Assembly (NCBI GenBank): GCA_030638305.1
Contig: DAOWEW010000058.1
Location: 1 to 26,803, forward strand
DNA length: 26,803 nucleotides
Direction of reading: 5' to 3'
From: Desulfobacteraceae bacterium
GTDB taxonomy: Bacteria > Desulfobacterota > Desulfobacteria > Desulfobacterales > ETH-SRB1
Shown: piece after piece, positions 1-8,034 of the stretch
Numbering within the stretch: position 1 is the first letter of the stretch
How the letters are laid out: every line of letters starts with the position of its first letter
The notes under the pieces: generated by a model
Told to the model about the DNA's origin: nothing
The model's database searches: none
What the model saw: the letters and a program-made list of their open reading frames with translations, nothing else
Made by a program: the position numbers and the translations under genes

Positions 1-662
1 GAATTTTCAAATAGAGTGTTTACATTCAATCCAAGACCAACAACGATATAATTTACTGCATCCATTTCAGTGCTGATCTCAGTGAGAATACCGGCCAGCT
101 TTTTTCCATTTACAAGAATGTCATTAGGCCACTTAATTCTTAATTTTAGTTCTAACAGGGAAATCAAGATTTCCGATAGAACAACAGCGGTCATCAGCGT
201 TATTCTTGGTGTTTCACCAGGTGATATAGCAGGCCTCAGTATAAGAGAAAAGTAAATCCCATCTCCAGGGGGTGAAAACCAGCTTCTTCCTTTTCTTCCC
301 CTTCCGTTTGTCTGTTTTTCCGCAATAACCAGGGTCCCTTCGGGAGCACCCTTTGCTGCAAGTTCTTTTGCCCTTGTATTGGTTGAATCGGTTTCTTTCA
401 AATAAATAATATTTTTCTTTCCAAAAACCCTGGTGCAAAGACCTTGCCTTATTTCATCAGCCGTGATCGGGTCTGAATCTTTGCTGAGAAGATATCCCTT
501 TTTCGGGGCAGATTCTATAACATAGCCTTCTTCTTTTAACTTGCCAATATGTTTCCATATAGCAGAACGACTTACTGACAGACTATTGCTTATCAGCTCA
601 CCGGAAACCCAGTTTTCTTGATTTTCTTTCAGATATAACAATAATTGATCTTTAGTAGTCAT
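1..662 (-). CDS. birA: Biotin--[acetyl-CoA-carboxylase] ligase / biotin repressor BirA, 3' end outside window
   Basis: Activates biotin with ATP and transfers it to the biotin carboxyl carrier protein; BirA proteins with an N-terminal HTH can also repress biotin genes. I read about 220 codons without a stop from ATG at 662 down to base 1; the C-terminal third lies beyond the left edge. Residues 1-60 form a winged HTH (SVSRSAIWKHI). The catalytic domain shows KETDSTNTRAKEL, the biotinyl-AMP loop TNGRGRKGRSWFSP, KWPNDILVNGKKLAGIL and GLGLNV, all standard for the family. No convincing Shine-Dalgarno lies next to the ATG (a GGAG is about 18 bases upstream), so the start is set by the HTH alignment. 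Divergent from gmhB. The family is certain; repressor activity is inferred from the HTH only. Confidence 0.95.
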   Translation of the reverse strand, partial: MTTKDQLLLYLKENQENWVSGELISNSLSVSRSAIWKHIGKLKEEGYVIESAPKKGYLLSKDSDPITADEIRQGLCTRVFGKKNIIYLKETDSTNTRAKELAAKGAPEGTLVIAEKQTNGRGRKGRSWFSPPGDGIYFSLILRPAISPGETPRITLMTAVVLSEILISLLELKLRIKWPNDILVNGKKLAGILTEISTEMDAVNYIVVGLGLNVNTLFEN

Positions 663-693
663 TACTATAATAAAAGTTCTCCAAATGAATTAG

Positions 694-748
694 CGCCCTA
701 TCGGGCGAGCTCTTAGCTCTTAGCTGATAGCTGATAAGCTTAACAGCT
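694..748. repeat. Short hairpin and degenerate tandem repeats in the birA/gmhB intergenic region
   Basis: 694-707 is a perfect 5-bp hairpin (CGCCC, loop TATC, GGGCG) in the presumed birA leader. It is followed at 708-748 by degenerate heptamer tandem copies (CTCTTAG twice, CTGATAG twice). Similar low-complexity tracts occur at 11764-11808 and around 13996-14020, so this looks like a genome-wide repeat habit rather than a birA-specific control site. Confidence 0.5.
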
Positions 749-763
749 ACAAACAATTCGTTA

Positions 764-956
764 GGAACGTGGACGAATTAACTTCCGCAAGTAGGTGCAC
801 AGATTGGGGTCGAATTTGCCCCAATCTCAAAGATAGGCTCAGATCACAAAAGTTGATGGAATAGCGAGCTATTTCAATATTTTTGTGATCTGAGATCAAA
901 CAAAGGCGGCCTGAAGCTGTGATGCATAGTTGTGGAAGTTAATTCGTCCACGTTCC
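764..956. repeat. Hairpin-rich element bounded by 23-bp perfect inverted repeats (MITE-like)
   Basis: The ends are perfect 23-bp inverted repeats (764-786 and 934-956; they begin GGAACGTGGACGAATTAA). TTA flanks both sides, compatible with a very short target duplication. Inside are two more hairpins. One is a 9-bp perfect stem (AGATTGGGG, 801-809, with 819-827). The other is a 12-bp stem (CAGATCACAAAA, 840-851, with 881-892) that continues into an inner GGAATAG/CTATTTC stem. There is no ORF inside. The end sequence recurs at 1029, 9929, 17641 and 21167, and the internal block at 909-932 recurs exactly at 9905-9928. A non-autonomous mobile element or a REP-like structured repeat would fit; the element that moves it is not in view. 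Confidence 0.75.
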
Positions 957-988
957 TTATGTACTGATAGTTTTTAAATCTCTGATAC

Positions 989-994
989 TATAAT
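989..994 (+). promoter_or_regulatory. Candidate -10 box upstream of gmhB
   Basis: A perfect TATAAT sits about 80 bases before the gmhB start. The -35 region at normal spacing (GATAGT, 966-971) is poor, so this is a weak candidate only. Confidence 0.3.
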
Positions 995-1028
995 TTTAAT
1001 TAGCTCATCAAGCTTTTTTATGTTATTA

Positions 1029-1046
1029 GGAACGTGAATAGTTACC
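1029..1046. repeat. Solo end of the GGAACGTG repeat family, variant form
   Basis: GGAACGTGAATAGTTACC just upstream of gmhB. It keeps the GGAACGTG head of the 764-786 arm but has a different tail. The inverse strand of 9929-9946 (GGAACGCAATAAGTTACC) is the same variant with 4 differences in 18. No partner arm is close by. Confidence 0.6.
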
Positions 1047-1071
1047 GGAATAGTTGAATGGAGTTAAAAAA

Positions 1072-1683
1072 ATGTTGAAAAAGGTGGTTTTTCTGGACAG
1101 AGATGGCGTTATAAACAGGGATTCTTCCGATTACATAAAAAGTTGGGCTGAATTTGAGTTTATCCCCGGCAGCATTGATGCGATAAAACTTCTGAAGTTA
1201 AACGGTTTTGTCGTTATTATAATTACAAACCAGTCGGCTATAAACCGAAACACGATATCATTAAACGAGCTCGAATATATTCATTCCATGATGAAGTCAG
1301 CGCTTAAGTCAGGTGGAGGAGAGATAAAAGACATATTTTACTGCCCCCATATCCCTGAAAACAAATGCAACTGCCGCAAACCAGAGCCGGGATTAATTTA
1401 CAAAGCCCAAAAAACATACCATATTGATCTTGCGAATTCTGTTATGGTAGGCGACAGCGTAAAGGATATTATGTGCGCCCGCAATGCAGGATGCGGTCAC
1501 AGCATTCTGGTCAAAACAGGAAACGGCGTTGATGCAGAAAAAATCCTTGCACAAAAAAAGATTTTTCCTGACCACGTGGCTGAAGATCTCTTGGATGCAG
1601 CCAAATGGATAGTTAGGGTTTTTTTTTATTCACAAAGATGGGCTAAATTATTTTTCACAGGAGGGAGCAATGAAGCATCATAG
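1072..1683 (+). CDS. gmhB: D-glycero-beta-D-manno-heptose-1,7-bisphosphate 7-phosphatase (HAD family)
   Basis: Removes the 7-phosphate from heptose 1,7-bisphosphate in the cytoplasmic pathway to ADP-heptose for the lipopolysaccharide inner core. The 203-aa product shows the HAD nucleophile motif FLDRDGVIN (D9, D11), motif II TNQS, the GmhB/HisB zinc loop CPH...CNCRKPEPG and motif IV VGDSVKDI. I chose ATG 1072 over the in-frame TTG at 1054 because GGAG at 1060-1063 is well placed for it and the protein then starts right at the first HAD strand. The last 20 or so residues (VFFYSQRWAKLFF onward) extend beyond the usual family end. The gene overlaps the next one by 14 bases, so the two are likely translated together. 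A generic HAD-IIIA histidinol phosphatase is the main alternative. Confidence 0.88.
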   Translation: MLKKVVFLDRDGVINRDSSDYIKSWAEFEFIPGSIDAIKLLKLNGFVVIIITNQSAINRNTISLNELEYIHSMMKSALKSGGGEIKDIFYCPHIPENKCNCRKPEPGLIYKAQKTYHIDLANSVMVGDSVKDIMCARNAGCGHSILVKTGNGVDAEKILAQKKIFPDHVAEDLLDAAKWIVRVFFYSQRWAKLFFTGGSNEAS

Positions 1684-2281
1684 AGTTATTGTGATGATTA
1701 TGATTTCAGGAATTATTGTCTTTTTGACGGGTTGCGCCTCAACGCCAAAGGTAACAAGGATAGACATCAATGAAATTGTTGATATAAGCGGCCGCTGGAA
1801 TGATACTGATTCCGGATTGGTTGCCGAAGATATGATTAGTGATTGTCTTAATCGACCATTCTTGGAAAGATTTAAAAGCAAACATAACCGGGTGCCCGCA
1901 TTTATTGTGGGTTTTATAAAAAACCGGAGCCATGAGCATATAAATATTCAGACTTTTGTTAAAGATCTTGAAAGTGCTTTGATTAATTCAGGGCAGGTGC
2001 AGTTTGTAGCTTCAAAAGGTGAACGGGGACAGATTCGTGAAGAAAGGCTTGATATGGCCAGACACGCTTCAGAAGATACCATGAAGGGCCCTGGCGAAGA
2101 AGTTGGGGCGGATTTCATGTTGATTGGAGCAATAAATACAATTAGGGATGAAGCTGGCGGCAAGGCTGTAATGTATTATCAGGTCAACCTTGAGCTGATT
2201 GCCATGGACAATAACATTAAGGCATGGATCGGCGAAAAAAAGATTAAAAAGTTTATCGAGAAACCGGGATTATCGTGGTAG
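1670..2281 (+). CDS. LpoB-like penicillin-binding protein activator lipoprotein
   Basis: A 203-aa lipoprotein resembling the LpoB family (PF13036), outer-membrane lipoproteins that in E. coli activate the peptidoglycan synthase PBP1b. A signal peptide with lipobox LTGC puts the lipidated cysteine at C22. The body carries family phrases VDISGRWNDTDSGLVAEDMI near residues 37-56, PAFIVGFIKNRSHEHI, an LESALINSGQVQFVA stretch, GADFMLIGAI, and a closing VNLELI...IGEKKIKK. A strong Shine-Dalgarno GGAGGGAG ends 3 bases before ATG 1670. The start lies inside gmhB. The two following genes are also lipoproteins, and this trio is a recurring arrangement in Gram-negative genomes. Activation of a particular PBP here is inference. 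Confidence 0.85.
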   Translation: MKHHRVIVMIMISGIIVFLTGCASTPKVTRIDINEIVDISGRWNDTDSGLVAEDMISDCLNRPFLERFKSKHNRVPAFIVGFIKNRSHEHINIQTFVKDLESALINSGQVQFVASKGERGQIREERLDMARHASEDTMKGPGEEVGADFMLIGAINTIRDEAGGKAVMYYQVNLELIAMDNNIKAWIGEKKIKKFIEKPGLSW

Positions 2282-2296
2282 TTTTTCAAAATAGTT

Positions 2297-3748
2297 ATGT
2301 TACCTAATGTTATGTATTATTTTTTTCCGAGCCATAGGATCAGACAAAGTCATAGGATCAGGCAAAGTCATAGGATCAGGCAAAGTCATAGGATCAGGCA
2401 AAATATTATAATTGTTCTATGCCCTTTTCTTCTGTCGGGGTTTTTGCTTTTCTCATGCGCCCCCAGTCTTAAGTATTATGCAAAAGTTGATGAATTTCTT
2501 CTTAACCGGGAATTTGATTCCGCCTGGCATCTCGCAAGGGAAAATACCAAAACTTTTGATAAGCTGAATGCTGTTATTTATTATTTGGATGAAGGAATTC
2601 TCGCCCATTTTGCCCATCGTTATTCAGAAAGCAATCAGAGCCTCGCTAAAGCCGAGTCCATTATGGAGGAGCTATACACCAAGTCTGTTTCAAAACATAT
2701 CGCATCTTTTATAATTAACGACAATGCTATTCCATATAAAGGTGAAGATTTTGAAAGTGCATTGGTGAATTTATTTATGGCTATGAACTATGTCGGCCTG
2801 GGTTCTCTTGAAGATGCCCTTGTAGAAGCCAGAAAGGTTGACAACAAATTAAATATGTTAAATGCACAATATAAAGATGATAAAAAAAATGTTTACAAAG
2901 AAGATGCATTTATCCGTTTTTTAATGGGCGTTTTTTACGAAACGGAAGGAGATATAAATGATGCCTATATCTCCTATTGGAAGGCTGAGAATATATATAA
3001 AAATGACTATATTAGAAACTATGGAGTATCTCCACCGGTTTTTCTGATTGAGAATTTACTTACATTGTCCCGGGAATTGGATTTTCATGAAGAATTCAGG
3101 AATATTCAAAATAAATATAATAATGTTTTGTTTATTAGCCCGATTGAGAAAAAAAGCCTGGCAGAGATATTGTTTATTCACTACAATGGATTGGGGCCTG
3201 TAAAAGTTGAAGCATTTTTTTTAGTTCCAATGCCTGATAACTATGTGACCAAGATTGCTTATCCAGAGTTTAAAAAAAGAAGATATCGAATTTCCAGCAG
3301 CAAGATTTATCTAAAAAATTTGAGTAATAATCGTTCATATGTTTTTGAGACACAATTGATGGAAGATATAACTTCCATTGCTGTAATGAATTTAAAAAAC
3401 AGGATAAACAGAATTAAGGCAAAAACCATTGCCAGGGCCACTGCAAAATATATAGCATCAAGGCAGGCTTATAAGGATGCAACGCGTCAGGGCGGCGAAC
3501 TGCTTGGATTGTTGGTTAAAACCGCAAGTCAAGCTGCAAGCCTGGCATCGGAGCAGGCAGATGTTCGCCATTGGAGATTGCTGCCGGCAGAAATCAGGTT
3601 TGGAAGAATACTTGTTCCTCCGGGAGAATATAAAGGGCGAATAGACTTTATGGATTCTAATCGTGCCGTTGTTATTTCAAAACAAATCCAAAATTTTACC
3701 GTGAAAAAACGTGAAAAGAAATTTTTCATGTTTCGCACTGTAAATTAG
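2297..3748 (+). CDS. COG3014-type lipoprotein with TPR-like repeats and a tandem-repeat N-terminus
   Basis: A 483-aa predicted lipoprotein of unknown function, similar in layout to the COG3014 proteins that neighbour LpoB/LPP20 genes. Residues 37-54 form a hydrophobic segment ending in lipobox LFSC (C54). The middle (about 60-290) is helical and TPR-like, with pairs such as EFDSAWHLARENT, ALVNLFMAMNYVGLGSLEDALVEARKV and AFIRFLMGVFYETEGDINDAYISYWKA. The C-terminal part is beta-rich with a hydrophobic, alanine-rich stretch before it. The n-region is odd: SHRIRQ is repeated four times (residues 12-35) from an 18-bp tandem DNA repeat, giving an unusually long, positively charged leader. ATG 2297 lacks a clear Shine-Dalgarno; ATG 2312 is the other option, and both keep the repeat. 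Confidence 0.8.
   Translation: MLPNVMYYFFPSHRIRQSHRIRQSHRIRQSHRIRQNIIIVLCPFLLSGFLLFSCAPSLKYYAKVDEFLLNREFDSAWHLARENTKTFDKLNAVIYYLDEGILAHFAHRYSESNQSLAKAESIMEELYTKSVSKHIASFIINDNAIPYKGEDFESALVNLFMAMNYVGLGSLEDALVEARKVDNKLNMLNAQYKDDKKNVYKEDAFIRFLMGVFYETEGDINDAYISYWKAENIYKNDYIRNYGVSPPVFLIENLLTLSRELDFHEEFRNIQNKYNNVLFISPIEKKSLAEILFIHYNGLGPVKVEAFFLVPMPDNYVTKIAYPEFKKRRYRISSSKIYLKNLSNNRSYVFETQLMEDITSIAVMNLKNRINRIKAKTIARATAKYIASRQAYKDATRQGGELLGLLVKTASQAASLASEQADVRHWRLLPAEIRFGRILVPPGEYKGRIDFMDSNRAVVISKQIQNFTVKKREKKFFMFRTVN
2330..2401 (+). repeat. Four tandem 18-bp repeats inside a lipoprotein signal region
   Basis: Four consecutive copies of AGTCATAGGATCAGGCAA (the first copy has two substitutions) encode SHRIRQ four times. 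The unit is a multiple of three, so copy-number change would lengthen or shorten the n-region without a frameshift. Confidence 0.95.
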
Positions 3749-3766
3749 AATGTACGGGAGTTTGAA

Positions 3767-4984
3767 TTGAGCGGATTTGCTAAACAATTATATCTATTTG
3801 TTTTGTTTACAGTTCTCATTTTAATAGTGGAAGGATGTTTGATCAGCCAGAGAACATATGAAGAAAAGAGCCGGGCAAGAGCGAGTATGGCTTTTGATGA
3901 GTTGAAATCAGAAGAAGGGGAAAAAAATACAGCTTATTCCAATGATGATGATAATCAAAGAAAATATTCGGACCTGATTAAAGTGGAGAAGAACAAAAAC
4001 TTGCACGTCAAGCAGGGGAAAAGGCCAGGCTGGATAAACAAAGAAAGTGAACTTTATCCTTTTTCAATGTATTTGACAGGGGTAGGATATAGCTCTGACC
4101 GCCAGTTAGCGGAAAATAATGCCCGCTCTGAAATAGCCAGAATATTTTACAGTAATATTCGTTCCCGTACCAGTATTTTTCAGGAATATTTGCAAACAAC
4201 ATCTGAAAGCAAAGAAAAAGTTACAGAACAGTTTGACATTGAAAAGATTACCAGGGTATCCACCAGGAAAGTCCTTTCCGGAGTTAGAATAGCCCGGGTT
4301 TTTAAGCAGACAAAACCTGATAATGTTTTTTATGCTCTTGCGGTTCTTGATCGGGAGCAATCAGCCATGATACTGAAGTATAAGATTCAGGAGTTGGATA
4401 TTGAAATCAAAAGGCTTATCCATAATGCGGAAAAAGAAGAGGACAAGCTTTCAAAAATAAAAATACTAAAGGAAGTTATTCAACAATATATACTGAGAGA
4501 AGCTTATGATGCAGAATTCAGAATCGTTAACAAATCCGGGAAAGGCATTTCATCCGATATTGATTTTAATGAGATTAAAAATTGTTTAACAGCTATTCTG
4601 CTCAGGGATTTTCTTATTTTTCTTTCAGTCAAAGGAAACAGGGCAGCGGAAATTCATGAAGCTCTGATTGAAGGGCTAAACAGACATGGGTTTTCTATTT
4701 CTGAAGATTTTAACAAAGCAAGCGTTGTAATCAGGGGTAATGTAGAAATAAGGCCTGTTGAATTCGGAACACAGGAATGGAAATATGTCAGGTGGAGGGT
4801 AGGCTTTGATTTAATAGATCGGAAAGGAGGCGCTATATTTGGAAGTGTCAGCAAAACCGGGAGAGATGGCCATATTAGCCTGCCTCAGGCTGAGAATCGC
4901 GCTGTTTTTAAAGTAAAAAAAATACTTACAGTTGATATTGCTGATGATATAACTAAATACATTTTTTCGCAGCAGGTCAGGTAA
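3767..4984 (+). CDS. LPP20-like lipoprotein
   Basis: A 405-aa predicted lipoprotein; the hydrophobic signal ends in VEGC (C24). Residues of about 84-210 match the LPP20 fold: PGWINKESELYPFSMYLTGVG, then an Ala-rich helix (ADRQLAE-like NNARSEIARIF), then a strand with VFYALAVLDRE. This domain is found in outer-membrane-associated lipoproteins of Gram-negative bacteria. The remainder (about 220-405) contains charged helices and a second alpha/beta region (IHEALIEGLNRHGF...VVIRGNVEI) that resembles a divergent curli-type or LPP20-associated domain. Initiation is at TTG 3767, supported by GGGAG at 3756-3760; no in-frame ATG or GTG with a ribosome site is available upstream. The gene follows the COG3014-type gene by 18 bases and completes a three-lipoprotein operon. 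Confidence 0.8.
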   Translation: MSGFAKQLYLFVLFTVLILIVEGCLISQRTYEEKSRARASMAFDELKSEEGEKNTAYSNDDDNQRKYSDLIKVEKNKNLHVKQGKRPGWINKESELYPFSMYLTGVGYSSDRQLAENNARSEIARIFYSNIRSRTSIFQEYLQTTSESKEKVTEQFDIEKITRVSTRKVLSGVRIARVFKQTKPDNVFYALAVLDREQSAMILKYKIQELDIEIKRLIHNAEKEEDKLSKIKILKEVIQQYILREAYDAEFRIVNKSGKGISSDIDFNEIKNCLTAILLRDFLIFLSVKGNRAAEIHEALIEGLNRHGFSISEDFNKASVVIRGNVEIRPVEFGTQEWKYVRWRVGFDLIDRKGGAIFGSVSKTGRDGHISLPQAENRAVFKVKKILTVDIADDITKYIFSQQVR

Positions 4985-4989
4985 TTGGT

Positions 4990-7929
4990 ATGATGAGAGA
5001 AAATAGAAAGGCCAATACGAAAAAAGCCTCGGCCAAACATATCCATCGCTACCTGATGGTTACGTTTGCCGCCGTTTTGCTGCTCATAGTCGGCGGTTTC
5101 GGCGTGGTGATGGCGACCCAAAATAACAGATTGAACGAATCCGGTCAGCGGGTCATGAATGATGCTTCAGGCGACCCTGAAAAAAGTCCGGTTGTACAAT
5201 CCAATGCGCCGGCCATACCTGAAGCAGAGGTTGCGGTGGTGAAAATCGGCGTACTTGCCAAGCGGGGAACGGAGAAATGCTTAGAAAAATGGGGACCCAC
5301 GGCTGAGTATCTAACAAGTCATATCCCCGGCTACTCGTTCATGATCGTGCCGCTGGTCTTTGAGAAAATCAACGCTGCCGTTGAACATGGCGAGGTCAAT
5401 TTCATGCTGGCCAATCCCTTATTTTACGTGGAGCTGGAAAAGCTGTATGGCGCTGACCGGATCTCGACGCTCAAGAACTTGCACTCTGACGGAGCGATGT
5501 ATACTGTCTTCGGAGGGGTGATTTTCCGCAGGGCTGATCGTGACGATGTCCGGAATCTGGACGACCTGAAGGGCAAGACCTTCATGGCCCCCAATGAACG
5601 CGCCTTTGGCAGTTGGTACGCGGTGTGGCGGGAACTCAAAGATTACGGCATTAATCCGTTCAGCGACTTTAGCGATCTGACCTTCGGCGGAACTCATGAT
5701 GCGGTCGTCTACGCGGTGCGCGACGGCAAGGTAGATGCAGGATCGGTGAGGACCGACACACTTGAGCGAATGGCGCTGGAGGGCAAGATCCGCATGGATG
5801 ATTTCCATATCTTGAAGCACGCTCACATCCGCAAAAAGGTTTGTGAATTCCATTTCCAGCACTCGACCCGCCTGTATCCGGAGTGGCCCATGACAAAGAT
5901 TGCTCATACGTCCAATGAACTGGCAGAAAAGGTTGCCATTGCCCTGATCGGCATGGCGGCGGACTGCCCGGCGGCAAAGTCGGCCAAGTGCGCGGGCTGG
6001 ACAGTCCCGCTCAACTATCAACCGGTGCATGAATGCCTCAAGGAGCTTCGTGTCGGCCTGTACAAGGACTTTGGAAAGATAACTGTCCGCGATATCGTAA
6101 GGAAGTACTGGTACTGGCTTGCTGTCATTGCAGCAGTGATGGCGGCGATGGGAGTTGCAACCGCGTATATCCTGAAATTGAATCGCAGGCTTCAACATAC
6201 ACAGGCGGATTTGCAAAACGAATTGACCGAGCGCAAGCAGGCAGAAGAAAAACTCCTGGAAACCAACTTGCAGCTCGAAGCGACCACCATCAGGGCAAAC
6301 GAGTGGGCCGTTCAGGCCGAGATGGCAAGCTGTGCAAAGAGTGAATTTCTCGCTAACATGAGCCACGAAATCCGTACTCCAATGAACGGCGTGATTGGCA
6401 TGACGAGTCTTCTTTTAGGCACTGAATTGAACTCTGAACAACGAGAGTTCACGGAAACCATTCGAAACAGCGGAGATTCGTTGCTGTCAATAATCAATGA
6501 CATTCTTGATTATTCTAAAATAGAGGCAGGAAAAGTTGACCTTGAAAATATTGATTTTGATTTGAGAATAGCTTTAGACGAACTGACAGATCTCGTTGCT
6601 TTGAAAGCTCACGAGAAGGGTCTGGAATACGTAGCCATGGTTCACCCTGAAGTCCCTTCATTTTTATGCGGAGATCCTGGCAGATTGCGCCAGATACTGA
6701 TTAATCTTGTGGGTAACGCGATCAAATTTACAGAAAAGGGCGAAGTAAGTATCCGGATTTCCCTTGAACATGAAAATTCAACACATGCCACAATCCGCTT
6801 TAGCGTCACCGATACAGGGATAGGCATTCCTCAAGAGCGCATGCACCTACTCTTTCAGTCATTCTCACAGGTGGATAGTTCCACAACCCGCAAGTTTGGC
6901 GGAACAGGTTTGGGTCTGACTATTTCAAAACAGCTTGCGAAGCTGATGGGCGGACAGATGGAAGTGGAAAGTGAGGAAGGCAAAGGCTCTACATTCTGGT
7001 TTACGGCAGTTTTTGAAAAACAGCCTGAGGGCCGGGAGAAAAAAATTATTGTTCCCGTGAATATCAAAAACGAGCGCATTCTGATCGTGGATGATAATGC
7101 GACCAATCGGTACGTTTTACAAGAACAGTTGAATTTGTGGGGATGCCGGTATGGTGAGGCATCCAGCGGGATGCAGGCATTAGAAGAGCTTCGCCTTGCA
7201 GTAGATAGTAAAGATCCGTATGAAATAGCAATTCTTGACATGCAGATGCCGGAAATGGATGGGAAAACTTTAGGGCAAAAAATTAAGCAGGATCCTGATC
7301 TGAAAAGCACCATACTGGTTATGATGACCTCATTGGGCCAGCGTGGAGATGCCGGGCAATTAGAGAAAATCGGTTTTGCTGCATATCTGACCAAACCGGT
7401 CAAACAATCACAGCTATATGACTGCCTTGCCACGGTTACCGGTATGCAAAAACAAGTGGCAAAGGAACAGCCTGTAAAAATTGTCACACGCCATTCCCTA
7501 TCCGAGGATCAAAAGCGCAGGGTTCGCATCCTTTTAGCCGAAGACAATATTGTCAACCAAAGGGTGGCAACAAGTATTCTCGGCAAACTTGGATACAGTG
7601 CTGATGCTGTTGCAAATGGTACGGAAGCGGTCGCGGCTCTGTCAATGATTCCTTACGATATTGTATTGATGGATTGCCAGATGCCGGAAATGGACGGTTA
7701 CGAGGCAACCGGAGAGATTCGTAAACCTGAATCAAAAGTGCTTAATCACAAGGTAACTGTTATCGCAATGACAGCAAATGCCATGAAAGGTGATCGTGAA
7801 AAATGTCTAAAAGCCGGTATGGACGACTACCTCTCAAAACCGGTTAAGCCTCAAGAGATTTCTGATATGCTTGAGAAGTGGATAGTGAAGCAGGACTCTT
7901 CTGAGCAAGAAGAAGCCACGGTAATATAA
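4990..7929 (+). CDS. Hybrid sensor histidine kinase with PhnD-like periplasmic sensor and two receiver domains
   Basis: A 979-aa membrane sensor kinase. Order: TM1 (about 22-42); a periplasmic phosphonate/tetrathionate-type binding domain (about 85-365; KIGVLAKRG, FMLANPLFYVELE, LKGKTFMAPNERAFGSW); TM2 (about 372-395); a coiled coil (TERKQAEEKL); HisKA with the phosphorylated histidine H459 in FLANMSHEIRTPMNGVIGM; an HATPase with N box (570s) and glycine boxes DTGIGIP and GGTGLGL; and two receivers with D750 (LDMQMPEMDG) and D895 (MDCQMPEMDG). No Hpt domain follows. TtrS-like sensors use this binding fold for small anions, but the ligand is unknown here. It starts 5 bases after the LPP20-like gene with a weak ribosome site. 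The sensor half is clearly GC-richer than the kinase half and the neighbours, which suggests a domain swap. Confidence 0.93.
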   Translation: MMRENRKANTKKASAKHIHRYLMVTFAAVLLLIVGGFGVVMATQNNRLNESGQRVMNDASGDPEKSPVVQSNAPAIPEAEVAVVKIGVLAKRGTEKCLEKWGPTAEYLTSHIPGYSFMIVPLVFEKINAAVEHGEVNFMLANPLFYVELEKLYGADRISTLKNLHSDGAMYTVFGGVIFRRADRDDVRNLDDLKGKTFMAPNERAFGSWYAVWRELKDYGINPFSDFSDLTFGGTHDAVVYAVRDGKVDAGSVRTDTLERMALEGKIRMDDFHILKHAHIRKKVCEFHFQHSTRLYPEWPMTKIAHTSNELAEKVAIALIGMAADCPAAKSAKCAGWTVPLNYQPVHECLKELRVGLYKDFGKITVRDIVRKYWYWLAVIAAVMAAMGVATAYILKLNRRLQHTQADLQNELTERKQAEEKLLETNLQLEATTIRANEWAVQAEMASCAKSEFLANMSHEIRTPMNGVIGMTSLLLGTELNSEQREFTETIRNSGDSLLSIINDILDYSKIEAGKVDLENIDFDLRIALDELTDLVALKAHEKGLEYVAMVHPEVPSFLCGDPGRLRQILINLVGNAIKFTEKGEVSIRISLEHENSTHATIRFSVTDTGIGIPQERMHLLFQSFSQVDSSTTRKFGGTGLGLTISKQLAKLMGGQMEVESEEGKGSTFWFTAVFEKQPEGREKKIIVPVNIKNERILIVDDNATNRYVLQEQLNLWGCRYGEASSGMQALEELRLAVDSKDPYEIAILDMQMPEMDGKTLGQKIKQDPDLKSTILVMMTSLGQRGDAGQLEKIGFAAYLTKPVKQSQLYDCLATVTGMQKQVAKEQPVKIVTRHSLSEDQKRRVRILLAEDNIVNQRVATSILGKLGYSADAVANGTEAVAALSMIPYDIVLMDCQMPEMDGYEATGEIRKPESKVLNHKVTVIAMTANAMKGDREKCLKAGMDDYLSKPVKPQEISDMLEKWIVKQDSSEQEEATVI

Positions 7930-7931
7930 TA

Positions 7932-8006
7932 AACCAGTCACAAAATATTTTTGACGGGGCCGGTCTTCTTGACCGTTTGAAAGAAGCGATGAATAGGACG
8001 ATGTAA
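7932..8006 (+). pseudogene. Frame-shifted remnant of the start of a lost Hpt domain
   Basis: Just after the kinase stop, a different frame reads NQSQNIFDGAGLLDRL followed by KEAMNRTM and a stop at 8004-8006. The phrase FDGAGLLDRL closely resembles the segment that commonly leads into the C-terminal Hpt domain of hybrid kinases of this kind (typically FDxxxLLxRLxGDxxL). The kinase frame and this one differ by one base, so an indel near 7900-7930 plus a deletion of the rest would explain the missing Hpt. The family resemblance comes from memory of such proteins and was not tested by a search. Confidence 0.5.
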
Positions 8007-8034
8007 GGTGTAAAGAAAAGGAGATTAGCACATA

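Noticed and set aside
5419..6366. 315-aa minus-strand ORF
   Set aside because: A long shadow in the GC-rich sensor part of hybrid kinase 1; the opposite frame has clear domains and this product has none.
6855..7487. 210-aa minus-strand ORF
   Set aside because: Shadow of the kinase ATPase and first receiver; no recognisable domain or ribosome site.
7961..7975. CGGTC/GACCG hairpin as a terminator of kinase 1
   Set aside because: Only 5 bp with a short T run, and it falls inside the Hpt-like coding remnant, so it is more likely coincidental.
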